This document shows positions 26,143 to 35,870 of a DNA stretch of 64,000 bases, piece after piece. Below the pieces are notes generated by a model. The model made no database searches. It saw only the letters and a program-made list of their open reading frames with translations, and was not told the DNA's origin. The stretch comes from Microcoleus vaginatus_C (GTDB lineage: Bacteria > Cyanobacteriota > Cyanobacteriia > Cyanobacteriales > Microcoleaceae). The stretch lies in NCBI GenBank assembly GCA_040004035.1, contig JAMPLN010000007.1. The stretch is one strand, 5' to 3'. Made by a program: the position numbers and the translations under genes. Within the stretch, counting starts at the first letter, position 1, and each line of letters begins with the position of its first letter.

Positions 26143-29115
26143 ATGAATCTGAACCTAAATCAGTTTCTGCGATTCCCTCAATCCCGAATTGGGCGGTACT
26201 TAGCTCAAGTAGCTGTCGTTGCTGTCGCTTACGCCGTGGGGGCGAGGCTAGCAATTTCAATTGAAGGTGTTAGTCCCTTTGCTTCCTCGGTGTGGCCGCC
26301 TGCTGGAATTGCCCAAGCTGGACTTTTATTGTGTGGGAAAAAAGTCTGGCCTGCCATAGTTTTGGGTACATTTCTGCTAAATTTTGTTAACCCCCATGAG
26401 CAGATATTCACGGTTTGGCTGGGAGGAAACGCCGGGGCTATTCTACAAGCTGTTGTTGCAGTAACTGCCCTGGGCTGGATGGGGTTTCGTCCCTCTCTCG
26501 ATCGCTTGAAAGATGTAGTTAATTTAATCTTGTTTGGCGGTCTAATTTGTACTCAAATCAGTTGCACTATTGGCGCGTTTTCCCTATATTTAGCGGGCAA
26601 AGTAGATTGGGCAGAATATTGGTCGGTTCGATGGGATTGGTGGTTGGGAGACACAATGGGAGTCTTAATTTTAACTCCCTTAATCCTAATATTTTTTCGC
26701 CCGAAAGTAACCGCCGAGCGTTTAAAAAGACAAACAGACCGCAAGCAAAGATATTTAATTTGGCGAGGAGTATGGTTAATATTATTAATTAGCGTGAGCT
26801 GGCTTGTCTTTGTATCGAAAAATGACGCTTCTATTTCTCGTTATCCCCTGGAATATTTGCCGTTTCCTTTTATAATTTGGTCTGCGCTCCAATTCGGTCA
26901 ACGAGCCGCTGCCCTAGCATCGTTCATTGTCTCAAGCATCGCAATTATGGGCAGTTCTCAGGGAGGGGGGCCGTTCATAGCCAAAGCCGAAAATATCACT
27001 CTGGCTATCTTATTTTTGCAAGCTTTTATGGCTGTAGTTACAATTACCTCGCTGTTATTGGCAGCGACGGTAGCTGAACGCGCTGAGGCAGAAAATTCCC
27101 TGCGAGAAAGCGAAATTAAATATCGAGAATTGGTGGAAAATGCTAGCAGCATTATTCTGAAATTGGATGCTAATGGCAATATTACTTTCTTTAACGAATT
27201 TGCGGAAATATTCTTTGGCTACACTCAGGAAGAAATCATTGGTAAAAATGCAATGGGAACAATTATTCCCCAGACAGACCTCGAAGGGAAGAACTTAGAG
27301 TTGGTTTATAGTCAAATTTTACAAAATCCCGATCGCTTTACCAGCTATGAAAATGAAAACCTCCGGCGCAATGGCGATCGCGTTTGGGTATCTTGGGCAA
27401 ATAAACCCCTGCTTGGTTCAGCGGGAGAAATCCTGGGAATCCTCTGCATCGGCACAGATATCACCGATCGCCGAAAAGCTCAAATAGCGCTGCAAAAGCT
27501 GAATGAAAAGCTGGAAATCCGAGTTGAAGAGCGGACAAATGCCCTGAAACAAAGCGAACTTCAGCTACAGAAACAGAAATCGGCATTAATTGATTTAGCC
27601 AAAAATAAAGCGCTGAATCAAGGCGACTTAACAAAAGCGCTTCAACAAATAACTCAAACTGCTAGCCGTACTCTGGAAGTTGCCCGATCGAGCGTATGGC
27701 TGTACGATCGCACTAAATCCCAGATGGAGTGCCTGGATTTGTTCGATCGCACTCTCAACCAGCACTCACACGGTTTGAAATTAACAGCAGCAGACTATCC
27801 TGTCTATTTTCAAGCACTGCGAGAAGAACGCGCAATTGCTGCCTTTGACGCGCAAAAAGATTTTAGAACTAGAGAATTTGCGGAATCTTACCTAATTCCC
27901 TTGGGCATCACTTCTATGCTCGATACGCCGATTCAAATAGGCGGAGAAACAGCAGGAGTTCTCTGTTTAGAACACATAGGAAGGCTCCGCCCTTGGACGA
28001 TTGAAGAACAAAGTTTCGCTGTTTCTCTAGCAGACTCTGTAACTTTCGCAATGGAAGCGCGAGAACGCCAGCGGGCTGAAGAAGCGCTGCGACAAGCTGA
28101 AGAAAAATACCGCAGCATTTTTGAAAATGCGATCGTCGGCATTTTTCAAACTACCCCAGATGGGCAATATCTCAGCGCCAATCCTGCTTTGCTTCGCATT
28201 TACGGTTACAGTTCACGCGAGGAATTGGTGGGCACACTAACTGATATTAGCCAACAACTTTATGTTGACCCCGATCGCCGCGCCGAGGTTGTCCGCTTAA
28301 TAGAACAACAAGGCAAAGTATCGGATTTTGAATCTCAAATTTACCGCCGAGATGCCAGCATAATTTGGATTTCCGAAAATACTTATACCGTGCGCGATTC
28401 CTACGGAAATTTGCTTTATTACGAAGGTACTGTTCAAGATATCACAACTCGCAAACAAGCTGAGGCAGCTTTGCGCTTAGAACAAGAAAAATCCGACCGT
28501 CTCCTGTTAAACATTTTACCACAACCCATTGCCGACAGATTAAAACAAGACCAAAGCATCATCGCCGATACTTTTGCCGAAGTAACAGTATTATTTGCAG
28601 ATATAGTCGGTTTTACCCAAATTAGTTCCCAAATCTCTCCACCAGAATTAGTTTCCTTGCTTAACGACATTTTTTCCACATTCGATCGCCTAGCAGAAAA
28701 GCACGGATTAGAAAAAATTAAAACCATTGGCGACGCTTACATGGTAGTTGGAGGGCTGCCGATGCCCCGCAGCGATCATGCAGAGGCGATCGCCCAAATG
28801 GCCCTGGATATGCAGCAGGCAATTATTGACTTCAGCAATACCCACAATCAAGATTTCAGCATCAGAATTGGCATTAACACCGGCCCTGTCGTCGCCGGAG
28901 TAATCGGTATTAAAAAATTTATTTACGATTTGTGGGGAGACACCGTTAACACCGCTTCCCGCATGGAATCCCACGGCTTGCCGGGGTGCATTCAAGTCAC
29001 GTCTGCAATTTATGATATATTGCAGGACAAGTATGTATTTGAAAGTCGCGGCGCGATCGAAGTCAAAGGCAAAAGCCAGATGAACACTTATTTTCTTACC
29101 GGTATCAAGTTATAG
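26143..29115 (+). CDS. MASE1-PAS-GAF-PAS class III adenylate cyclase
   Basis: Domain order: MASE1 membrane sensor (about residues 15-310, eight to ten hydrophobic segments), PAS (about 325-450), coiled-coil linker, GAF (about 490-650), PAS (about 655-780), cyclase homology domain (about 805-985). The cyclase has both metal Asp residues (LFADIVGFT and KTIGDAYM), Lys in EKIKT and Asp in YDLWGDTVN, the Lys/Asp pair that selects ATP. It should make cAMP from ATP at the membrane. The 324 bases before it hold only repeat-like GGTGCGCGCACC palindromes and no gene. It is the first of two tandem paralogues. Confidence 0.9.
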   Translation: MNLNLNQFLRFPQSRIGRYLAQVAVVAVAYAVGARLAISIEGVSPFASSVWPPAGIAQAGLLLCGKKVWPAIVLGTFLLNFVNPHEQIFTVWLGGNAGAILQAVVAVTALGWMGFRPSLDRLKDVVNLILFGGLICTQISCTIGAFSLYLAGKVDWAEYWSVRWDWWLGDTMGVLILTPLILIFFRPKVTAERLKRQTDRKQRYLIWRGVWLILLISVSWLVFVSKNDASISRYPLEYLPFPFIIWSALQFGQRAAALASFIVSSIAIMGSSQGGGPFIAKAENITLAILFLQAFMAVVTITSLLLAATVAERAEAENSLRESEIKYRELVENASSIILKLDANGNITFFNEFAEIFFGYTQEEIIGKNAMGTIIPQTDLEGKNLELVYSQILQNPDRFTSYENENLRRNGDRVWVSWANKPLLGSAGEILGILCIGTDITDRRKAQIALQKLNEKLEIRVEERTNALKQSELQLQKQKSALIDLAKNKALNQGDLTKALQQITQTASRTLEVARSSVWLYDRTKSQMECLDLFDRTLNQHSHGLKLTAADYPVYFQALREERAIAAFDAQKDFRTREFAESYLIPLGITSMLDTPIQIGGETAGVLCLEHIGRLRPWTIEEQSFAVSLADSVTFAMEARERQRAEEALRQAEEKYRSIFENAIVGIFQTTPDGQYLSANPALLRIYGYSSREELVGTLTDISQQLYVDPDRRAEVVRLIEQQGKVSDFESQIYRRDASIIWISENTYTVRDSYGNLLYYEGTVQDITTRKQAEAALRLEQEKSDRLLLNILPQPIADRLKQDQSIIADTFAEVTVLFADIVGFTQISSQISPPELVSLLNDIFSTFDRLAEKHGLEKIKTIGDAYMVVGGLPMPRSDHAEAIAQMALDMQQAIIDFSNTHNQDFSIRIGINTGPVVAGVIGIKKFIYDLWGDTVNTASRMESHGLPGCIQVTSAIYDILQDKYVFESRGAIEVKGKSQMNTYFLTGIKL

Positions 29116-29228
29116 CATCAGGAAGAATGAAGAAGGAAGAAGTAATATAAGAAGTCAGGTTTCAGAATTAAGAATTTCCTAATCTTCGGGCGCGGTTGCT
29201 ATAGTTAGTTAAAAATATAACCCTCAGT

Positions 29229-31289
29229 ATGATTCCCCAAAAAATTCATTTTGTGCGATTTCCTCAATCTAGAAATTGGCAATACTTAGCACGAGTAGCT
29301 GCCATTGCTTTTGCTTACGCTGTGGGAGCAAAAATAGCTGTTTCAATCCCAGGCATAAATACATTAGGTACGTGCGTCTGGCCACCCGCAGGAATTGCCC
29401 AAGCTGCACTTTTATTGTTCGGGCGGCAGGTGTGGCCGGGAATAGCTTTAGGCGTCTTCTTTTTTGATATTTTTAACCAAAAAGTCTCCTTAATAAGCGG
29501 ATTAGTATCTGCCTTAAGTGCTTGTATGCAAGCTTTTATCGCATTCAGTTTGTTACAGAAACTCAAGTTTCGCCCGTCACTAGAGCGGCTGATAGATGTA
29601 GTCAATTTAGTTTTCTTCGGTGCTGTACTTGCCACTCAAATCAACTGCACTCTCGGCACGCTGCGCCTCTGTGTAACTGGTTTACTTGAGTGGAGCGAAT
29701 ATTGGCACATTCTATGGAATTGGTATCTCGGAGATACCTTAGGAGTTTTAATTTTTACTCCCCTGCTGTTAATTATATACAACCAGAAGCCCGCGCCCCG
29801 CCCTTCACAAAATACAGGTTCCCAAACAATTGTAAATCGAATCGGTGCCACAATATGCCTGGTGTTATTAGTAACAGTTAGTTGGCTAGTCTACAACTCA
29901 AAAAGTGAAGGTAGTATCTCAGGTTATCCCCTCGAATACTTGCCATTTCCCTTGGTAATTTGGGCAACCATTCAATTCGGCCAGGGTGGGGCGGTTTTAG
30001 CATCTTTCCTTGTATCCACTATCGCCATTTGGGGCGGTTCTCAGGGAGGCGGCCCTTTTATTGCCAAAGCGGAAAATATCAATCAGGCAATCTTATTTTT
30101 GCAGGCTTTTATGAGCGTAATTGTAGTTACATCGCTGCTGTTGGCGGCGACAGTAGCCGAACGCGCATCAGCAGAAAATTCGCTGCGCCAAAGCGAAATT
30201 AAGTATCGGGAATTAGTGGAAAATGCTAACAGCATTATTTTAAAAATAGATAGGGCAGGAAATATTACTTTTTTTAACGAATTTGCACAGAATTTTTTTG
30301 GTTACGATGAAAAAGAGATAATTGGCAAAAACGCCGTGGGAACAATCATTCCCCAGAGAGATACAAGAGGAAATGACTTGGCAGCCAAGTTGAGAGATAT
30401 TTTGGAAAACCCAGAACAATATACGCGAAATGAAAATGAAAGTATCCGGCGCAGCGGCGAGCGGGTTTGGGTATCGTGGGCAAATAAACCGCTGTTTGAC
30501 GCGGCAGGAAAGTTCGCGGGGATGCTGGCAATCGGTACGGATATCACAGACCGCAGGCGGGCTGAAATGGCGCTTTACAAGCTGAATGAAGAGTTAGAAT
30601 TTAGAGTAAAAGAACGAACTAATGCTCTGAATGAGACTTTAAGTGCACTGCGAGTTCAACAGGAACAATCAGAACGCTTGTTGTTGAATATTTTGCCTGA
30701 AGAAATAGCAAATCGGTTGAAGCGGGGAGACAGTACGATCGCAGACACCTTTGCTGACGTTACTGTCTTATTTGCGGACATAGTAGGCTTCACTCAACTC
30801 AGTGCGCGAGTTTCTCCAACGCAATTAGTTGCCTTGCTGAATGACATCTTTTCGACATTTGACAACCTAGCAGAAAGGCACGGTTTGGAAAAAATTAAGA
30901 CGATTGGCGACGCTTACATGGTAGTAGGAGGGCTGCCAATTCCTCGCCAGGATCACGCAGAAGCGATCGCAGAAATGGCTTTGGATATGCAGCAGGCCAT
31001 TACTGACTTCAGCAATACCCACAATCAAGATTTCAGCATCAGAATCGGCATCAACACTGGCCCGGTTGTAGCCGGAGTTATTGGAATTAAAAAATTTATT
31101 TACGATTTATGGGGAGATACCGTTAACACCGCTTCCCGCATGGAATCTCACGGCAAGCCTGGGTGTATTCAGGTAACAGAGACAACTTATCAGCAGTTGC
31201 GAGAAAAGTATTCCTTTGAAAACCGTGGCGCGATCGAAGTTAAAGGCAAAGGCCAGATGACTACTTATTTACTAAAATGCCGAAAATAG
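29229..31289 (+). CDS. MASE1-PAS class III adenylate cyclase, paralogue
   Basis: This 686-residue protein repeats the layout of its neighbour but lacks the GAF domain and second PAS: MASE1 (about 15-305), PAS (about 325-450), coiled coil, cyclase (about 505-680). The cyclase region is nearly identical to that of the upstream gene, with the same metal Asp residues, the Lys in LEKIKT and Asp in YDLWGD that indicate adenylate cyclase specificity. It starts about 113 bases after the upstream stop in the same direction, so the two arose by tandem duplication and then one gained or lost domains. A bidirectional terminator follows. Confidence 0.9.
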   Translation: MIPQKIHFVRFPQSRNWQYLARVAAIAFAYAVGAKIAVSIPGINTLGTCVWPPAGIAQAALLLFGRQVWPGIALGVFFFDIFNQKVSLISGLVSALSACMQAFIAFSLLQKLKFRPSLERLIDVVNLVFFGAVLATQINCTLGTLRLCVTGLLEWSEYWHILWNWYLGDTLGVLIFTPLLLIIYNQKPAPRPSQNTGSQTIVNRIGATICLVLLVTVSWLVYNSKSEGSISGYPLEYLPFPLVIWATIQFGQGGAVLASFLVSTIAIWGGSQGGGPFIAKAENINQAILFLQAFMSVIVVTSLLLAATVAERASAENSLRQSEIKYRELVENANSIILKIDRAGNITFFNEFAQNFFGYDEKEIIGKNAVGTIIPQRDTRGNDLAAKLRDILENPEQYTRNENESIRRSGERVWVSWANKPLFDAAGKFAGMLAIGTDITDRRRAEMALYKLNEELEFRVKERTNALNETLSALRVQQEQSERLLLNILPEEIANRLKRGDSTIADTFADVTVLFADIVGFTQLSARVSPTQLVALLNDIFSTFDNLAERHGLEKIKTIGDAYMVVGGLPIPRQDHAEAIAEMALDMQQAITDFSNTHNQDFSIRIGINTGPVVAGVIGIKKFIYDLWGDTVNTASRMESHGKPGCIQVTETTYQQLREKYSFENRGAIEVKGKGQMTTYLLKCRK

Positions 31290-31318
31290 CTCTAGTAAAG
31301 GTTTTTTTCTAAAAGTAA

Positions 31319-31350
31319 GGGCGATCGCACTCTCAAATGTGCGATCGCCC
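31319..31350. terminator. Bidirectional terminator between cyclase and rpmB
   Basis: GGGCGATCGCAC and GTGCGATCGCCC form 12-base perfect arms with an 8-base loop. T-rich bases follow on the plus side (TCATTTT), and the convergent genes end on both sides. The HIP1 octamer makes up the stem. Confidence 0.75.
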
Positions 31351-31373
31351 TCATTTTAATTTAGCCAAGTTTT

Positions 31374-31610
31374 TTAAAGCTTGTACAGGTTAATTCCAGC
31401 TTCCTTCGCCATGATTTCCAAACCCTTGTTTTGCAAGGTTTTAATCGCTTTTGTAGAAAGGTGCAATCGTACCCAGCGCTTCTCCTGCGGCCACCAAACC
31501 CGCTTCCACTGCAAATTGGCGTCTTGCAATTTGTGAGTGCGGTGGTGCGAGTGAGAAACTGCAAAACCGTTATTAGCCTTCTTTCCCGTTAGCTGACATT
31601 TCCGTGACAT
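31374..31610 (-). CDS. rpmB: 50S ribosomal protein bL28
   Basis: The start at 31610 gives MSRKCQLTGKKANNGFAVSHSHHRTHKLQDANLQ, the usual bL28 N-terminus, and the protein ends NKGLEIMAKEAGINLYKL at 78 residues, normal length. An open frame extends 17 codons upstream but has no homology. It is a structural component of the large ribosomal subunit near the E site. It is monocistronic, convergent with the cyclase gene and separated from htpG by a repeat element. Confidence 0.95.
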   Translation of the reverse strand: MSRKCQLTGKKANNGFAVSHSHHRTHKLQDANLQWKRVWWPQEKRWVRLHLSTKAIKTLQNKGLEIMAKEAGINLYKL

Positions 31611-31670
31611 ATTGCGCTCCAGATTACCGTTTTTTGCGTGCAGCCTTTTATTATATAGCAACAGCGCAGA

Positions 31671-31780
31671 ACCCCCCTAGCCCCCCTTGTTAAAGGGGGG
31701 ACAAAAAACACCCGATCGCCCGCTCAGCAATAGAAATAAACTCTTACTCCCCCCCTTAGCAAGGGGGGGTTGGGGGGGGT
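31671..31780. repeat. CCCCCCTT/AAGGGGGG palindromic element beside htpG
   Basis: Two inner hairpins (CCCCCCTT-GTT-AAAGGGGGG and CCCCCCCTTAGCAAGGGGGGG) are bracketed by inverted ends ACCCCCCTAGCCCCCCTTG and its near complement. The right end touches the htpG stop region. A related copy lies at 59409-59480. Confidence 0.6.
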
Positions 31781-31782
31781 AA

Positions 31783-33771
31783 TTACATGGCACGTTCAGT
31801 CAATTTTGTCAAGACTTGATTCGAGCGCTCGACAAAATCCTTCATCCCTTCAGCATCGAAACCCTTCTGGGCCATCAAAGCCAAGTCGTAAACGTGGTGA
31901 CAAATCATACTCGCCAACTGACTTGACGGAGACTCCCCGCCGCCTTGAATAATCGCACCCTGACTCAAACTCGCCAGATTTTGAATCAGCGGGTGAGAGG
32001 TATTCACCAGCAAAACGTGTTCTTCGGGGAATTCGGCCGCTTGCTGCTGCAAAAGCGCCGTCATATCCCGCATCCGGCGTAAAGCTTCCGGCAAAAGTAC
32101 GATCGCAGGTGGCGTCGCTTCCGCAGAGTCAGACTTCAAAGCTTCTGTGCGAATGTTCACTTTCGGCTTATTGAGAGCTTTTTGGAACATTTCTTTAACT
32201 TGTTCGCTGCGAGTCTTATTCGTCGCCGGATCGACAATTTCCGCTTCTTTTTCTTTGTCAATTAGCGTTTCGTCGATGTCGGAATCAACCCGCGAGAATT
32301 TGACATCTGAGTATTCTCTTTCCAAGAAGCTGATAAAGTGCGTGTCGATGAAAGAATCCATAAACAGCACTTCTAAACCTTGGCTTTTGTGCATTGCCAC
32401 GTAAGTTGCTTGAGACGCCGGATCGGTGCAGTAAAAAACGCGATTTTCGTGACGTTTTTGATTGCGTTCCAAATACTCTTTCAGCGTCGTGTAAGGTTGC
32501 GTCGAAGTAGAAGTTTCCGACTTCGGAGTGACATCTTGCCACAAATCTCCTTCCTCAGTTTGCACCTGAACTTCCGGCGTTACAGTTTCTGGCTTGTCCG
32601 CTGTTGGCTCGTAGGTGCTGCGGTAGATTAAAATATCTTCGACTTGCTTTTTGAACTTGTCATCGTTGAGAGTTCCAAATTTGACAAAAGTGCCGATATC
32701 TTGCCAGCAGCGGATGTATTCGTTGCGGTCGTCGCGGTAGAGTTCTTTCAGGCGATCGCCCACTTTTTTCGCAATATAATCAGCGATTCTCCTGACTGTG
32801 CGATTGCTTTGCAAAGAACTGCGAGAAACGTTCAGGGGAATGTCGGTACTGTCAATAACTCCCCGCAGCGGCATCAAGAATTTCGGGATAATTTCTTCGC
32901 AGTGGTCGCTGACAAAAACCTGGTTGCAGAATAGCTTAATATTGCCTTGGGTAACATCGACATCCGGGCGCAGTTTGGGAAAGTAAAGAATCCCGTTGAC
33001 AATGAAAGGATAATCTGTATTCAGGTGTACCCACAGCAGCGGCTCGTCTTGGAACGGGTAAAGGTAGCGGTAGAGTTCCAAGTAATCTTCTTTTTGCAAA
33101 TTGCTGGCTGATTCCCGCCAAATTGCTTTGTGCTTGTTGAGTTCCTCTCCCTCAAATTTGATGGGAACTGGCATGAAATCGCAGTAAGTTTTGATTAACT
33201 GCTTAATGCGAGTGGGTTCTAAATATTCTTCTTCTTCGTCTTGGAGGGTAAGAGTAATAGTAGTGCCGCGTTCCGTGCGGGAAGATTCTGATAGTTCAAA
33301 AGCGGGAGAACCGTCGCAAGACCAGTGTACTGCTTGGGAGCCTTCTTGGTAAGAAAGAGTATCAATCTGTACTTTCTTAGCCACCATGAAAGAAGAGTAG
33401 AAACCTAGACCGAAGTGACCAATGATTGCGTCGTCACCACTGCCTTGGTATTTTTGAATAAATTCTTCTGCGCTGGAGAAAGCGACTTGGTTGATGTATT
33501 TTTTTACCTCATCGGCGGTCATGCCGATGCCGTTATCGGAAATTGAGAGGGTTTTGTTTTCTTTGTCGATCGCTATGTTGATTTGCGGTTCGCCCATGTC
33601 GCCGCCGTATTCGCCGGAACGGGAAACCATTTTGAGTTTGGCAATGGCATCGACGCCGTTAGAAATTAGTTCCCGCAAGAAGACTTCGTGGTCAGTGTAT
33701 AGCGACTTCTTGATAATCGGGAAAATATTTTCGGTATGGATTGAGATTGTTCCCTGTTCTAAAACTGTCAT
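31783..33771 (-). CDS. htpG: Molecular chaperone HtpG (Hsp90)
   Basis: The GHKL ATPase domain is complete: EVFLRELISNGVDAIAKLK, SISDNGIGM, GHFGLGFYSSFMVAKKV and RTERGTTITL. The middle and C-terminal dimerisation domains follow, to 662 residues, normal for HtpG. It folds client proteins under heat, light and oxidative stress in cyanobacteria and interacts with phycobilisome linkers. It is transcribed alone; no CIRCE sequence is evident upstream. Confidence 0.96.
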   Translation of the reverse strand: MTVLEQGTISIHTENIFPIIKKSLYTDHEVFLRELISNGVDAIAKLKMVSRSGEYGGDMGEPQINIAIDKENKTLSISDNGIGMTADEVKKYINQVAFSSAEEFIQKYQGSGDDAIIGHFGLGFYSSFMVAKKVQIDTLSYQEGSQAVHWSCDGSPAFELSESSRTERGTTITLTLQDEEEEYLEPTRIKQLIKTYCDFMPVPIKFEGEELNKHKAIWRESASNLQKEDYLELYRYLYPFQDEPLLWVHLNTDYPFIVNGILYFPKLRPDVDVTQGNIKLFCNQVFVSDHCEEIIPKFLMPLRGVIDSTDIPLNVSRSSLQSNRTVRRIADYIAKKVGDRLKELYRDDRNEYIRCWQDIGTFVKFGTLNDDKFKKQVEDILIYRSTYEPTADKPETVTPEVQVQTEEGDLWQDVTPKSETSTSTQPYTTLKEYLERNQKRHENRVFYCTDPASQATYVAMHKSQGLEVLFMDSFIDTHFISFLEREYSDVKFSRVDSDIDETLIDKEKEAEIVDPATNKTRSEQVKEMFQKALNKPKVNIRTEALKSDSAEATPPAIVLLPEALRRMRDMTALLQQQAAEFPEEHVLLVNTSHPLIQNLASLSQGAIIQGGGESPSSQLASMICHHVYDLALMAQKGFDAEGMKDFVERSNQVLTKLTERAM

Positions 33772-33885
33772 AATTTTTCTCTCTGATGACTGCTAATTGC
33801 TTAGAAATAGCTATTTAATGATTTTCGGCGATCGTGCTCTCTTCTGCAAAAGGGATTACCACAAAAAGATGATTCGGTTTTCCCC

Positions 33886-34003
33886 ACATCTTGCACAATT
33901 CTCAATCAGCCTTTTAAGGGCGGGCAGGATGCCCACCCCACAACAAGAATTACTCTTTGTGGAACAGGCCGGAAAGCCTGTTCTTGAGCATGGTGCAAGA
34001 TGT
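33886..34003. repeat. Nested palindromic element, copy 2 of 3
   Basis: Outer arms ACATCTTGCAC (33886-33896) and GTGCAAGATGT (33993-34003) are perfect. The right inner arm (GGAACAGGCCGGAAAGCCTG) is shared with copy 1, whereas the left inner arm is a different GGGCAGGATGCCC hairpin, so arms have been exchanged. Confidence 0.7.
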
Positions 34004-34024
34004 CAGTTGCCCTCACATAGTAGC

Positions 34025-35356
34025 TCACAAAGGCAACTGCAGGAGAAAGGTGCTGCCGGAACCCAATTCGCTGCGGGCGCTGAGGCTGCCGCGGTGGGCG
34101 CGGGCTATGGTTTGGGCGATCGCCAATCCCAGTCCCGAACCGCCGGTATGGCGCGATCGATCGCTGTTGACTCGGTAAAATCGATCGAATATTCGTTCTA
34201 AATCTGCCGCCGCCATCCCAATACCGGTATCTTGAACCTGAACGATCGCCTCTTGGTGGCTGCAATCTAAAATAACTGTTACTTTGCCGCCCGCCGGAGT
34301 GTATTGAATCGCATTAACAATTAAATTAGCAACTAAGCGATAAAGTTGGTCGGAATTGCCGACAACATTTAATTGCTGCTGCACTCGCACTTCGGATGTT
34401 AACGCTACCTTAGAAGCGATCGCCATTGCGGCCAATTCCTCGACTAAATCGCTCACCAAGTCATTCAAACAACACAATTGAGGGCGATCGCGTATCGCCT
34501 GATTATCCATGCGAGCCAGCAGCAGCAAATCAGCAACTAACTGAGTCAATCGTCGGTTTTGGCGATCGATCGTCCGCAAAATTTCCCGCGCTTCTTTTTC
34601 ATCTAATTGATGCGTCAACAGCGCCGATTCTACAGTAGCCTGCGAAGCCGCTAAAGGCGTCCGCAATTCGTGGGCTGCATCCGCTGTAAACTGTTGGATT
34701 TGTCGGTAGGAAGAATAAATTGGTTTCATGGCCAATCCTGCCAACAACCAACTAGCAAAGCCTATCAAAATCAATGCTGTAGGCAATCCTAATTTCAAAA
34801 CCCATTTCACTGTACTGAGATAATCATTGAAGTCTTGCAGGCTCCGCCCAACTTGAAAATACCCCCAATCTTGCTGTGTTTGGGTGTGTAGCGCTACAGA
34901 AATTTGATGGTAAACATTGCCTTTAGTGTCAGTTATTGTTTGCCAGTATTGGGAGTTAAATTCTCGTGGTAATTCTTCGGGATAAGCGCCTGCTGTAGCA
35001 ATTAATTTCCCGGAATAATCAAATAAACGAATATAGTAATAGCCTTGGTTGATAGCGCTTAAAATATGGCGGCTTGGCAACTGTTCTTTAATGCCTTTAA
35101 CTCCCATTAGGCGGAGGTTGGGCAAAAGTTCGTTTACTATTGGCTCCAAGCGTCCGGGCTGCTGCAATTTGAGTTCTAGGCTGTCGTGTAGCGTCCCCGC
35201 TACGGATTCTAATTCCCGGTCTATGGCTACCCAGTGAGCGTGGGCGATCGCCTTGTATCCGCCCAATCCCAACAAGCTTAAAATCAAACCCATTACAGCC
35301 GCATAGGAAATGGCTAATTGCCAGCGAGTTCGGTTAAATAGTTTATTTTGATTCAC
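34025..35356 (-). CDS. Sensor histidine kinase, RppB/NrsS/CopS type
   Basis: The 443-residue protein has a transmembrane helix at about 12-34, an extracytoplasmic domain to about 185, a second helix (187-210), then H-box FTADAAHELRTPL, N-box LIVNAIQYTPAG, G-box DTGIGMAAADLERIFDRFYR and GGSGLGLAIA. It should phosphorylate the response regulator encoded upstream (35871-36560). In Synechocystis the relatives are NrsS (nickel) and CopS (copper). Its placement within a copper/iron island and the CopR-like operators support metal sensing, but I see no convincing Cys/His cluster for the ligand in the sensor part. Confidence 0.82.
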   Translation of the reverse strand: MNQNKLFNRTRWQLAISYAAVMGLILSLLGLGGYKAIAHAHWVAIDRELESVAGTLHDSLELKLQQPGRLEPIVNELLPNLRLMGVKGIKEQLPSRHILSAINQGYYYIRLFDYSGKLIATAGAYPEELPREFNSQYWQTITDTKGNVYHQISVALHTQTQQDWGYFQVGRSLQDFNDYLSTVKWVLKLGLPTALILIGFASWLLAGLAMKPIYSSYRQIQQFTADAAHELRTPLAASQATVESALLTHQLDEKEAREILRTIDRQNRRLTQLVADLLLLARMDNQAIRDRPQLCCLNDLVSDLVEELAAMAIASKVALTSEVRVQQQLNVVGNSDQLYRLVANLIVNAIQYTPAGGKVTVILDCSHQEAIVQVQDTGIGMAAADLERIFDRFYRVNSDRSRHTGGSGLGLAIAQTIARAHRGSLSARSELGSGSTFLLQLPL

Positions 35357-35553
35357 CTTTCATATCTTGCTAGTAATTGGTAATGGGTAATTAGTTGAAG
35401 ATGATATTTTTTTATCTACCGCAGAGGGCGCAGAGAACGCAGAGGAGGAGAAAAGAGAGAATAAGCTTAAACAATAAGGTTTATGACCCCCGTGCGTAAT
35501 TCCTATTAAAATAAAAATTATCCGGTAAATAATACATTTTTTATATTTGACTG

Positions 35554-35793
35554 TCATGCCAAATTTTCATGTTTTAAGAGTTCTGCATATTCGCTTATTC
35601 CGAGTTCCGCAAGTTGTCGGTCTTCTTCGGCAAATTCGCCGTAGAGTGCAGCTAAGTTAGTTTCATCGATTGCTGCAATAGTAGCTAATCTGGCACGGAA
35701 TTTTAGGAAGGCAATAAACTCAAATACTTGTTTTAGTTGTTCTAGATCGAGATTTTCTAACTCTTGTTGGATTAAATCTTTCATAGCAGTCAT
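35554..35793 (-). CDS. Small antitoxin-like protein between rppA and rppB
   Basis: The 79-residue protein (MKDLIQQELENLDLEQLKQVFEFIAFLKFRAR) is like the DUF2281-type antitoxins that accompany VapC or RelE in cyanobacteria. It is inserted between the response regulator and kinase genes and in the same direction. A short frame overlaps its stop with ATGA (start 35557), as a coupled toxin gene would, but diverges into non-coding sequence after about 20 codons. It may be an orphan antitoxin with a lost toxin. No ribosome site is obvious. Confidence 0.55.
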   Translation of the reverse strand: MTAMKDLIQQELENLDLEQLKQVFEFIAFLKFRARLATIAAIDETNLAALYGEFAEEDRQLAELGISEYAELLKHENLA

Positions 35794-35870
35794 TTTTACG
35801 ATCGAGTTTTCTATATTATAGCCAGATACTGGAAACGAGATATAATCCGCCCGCTGTTGCCCCTACAGCT

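Noticed and set aside
35360..35557. Toxin partner of the antitoxin-like gene
   Set aside because: The ATGA overlap is suggestive but the frame reads into a CTCTGCGGTAG-type intergenic repeat after about 20 codons.
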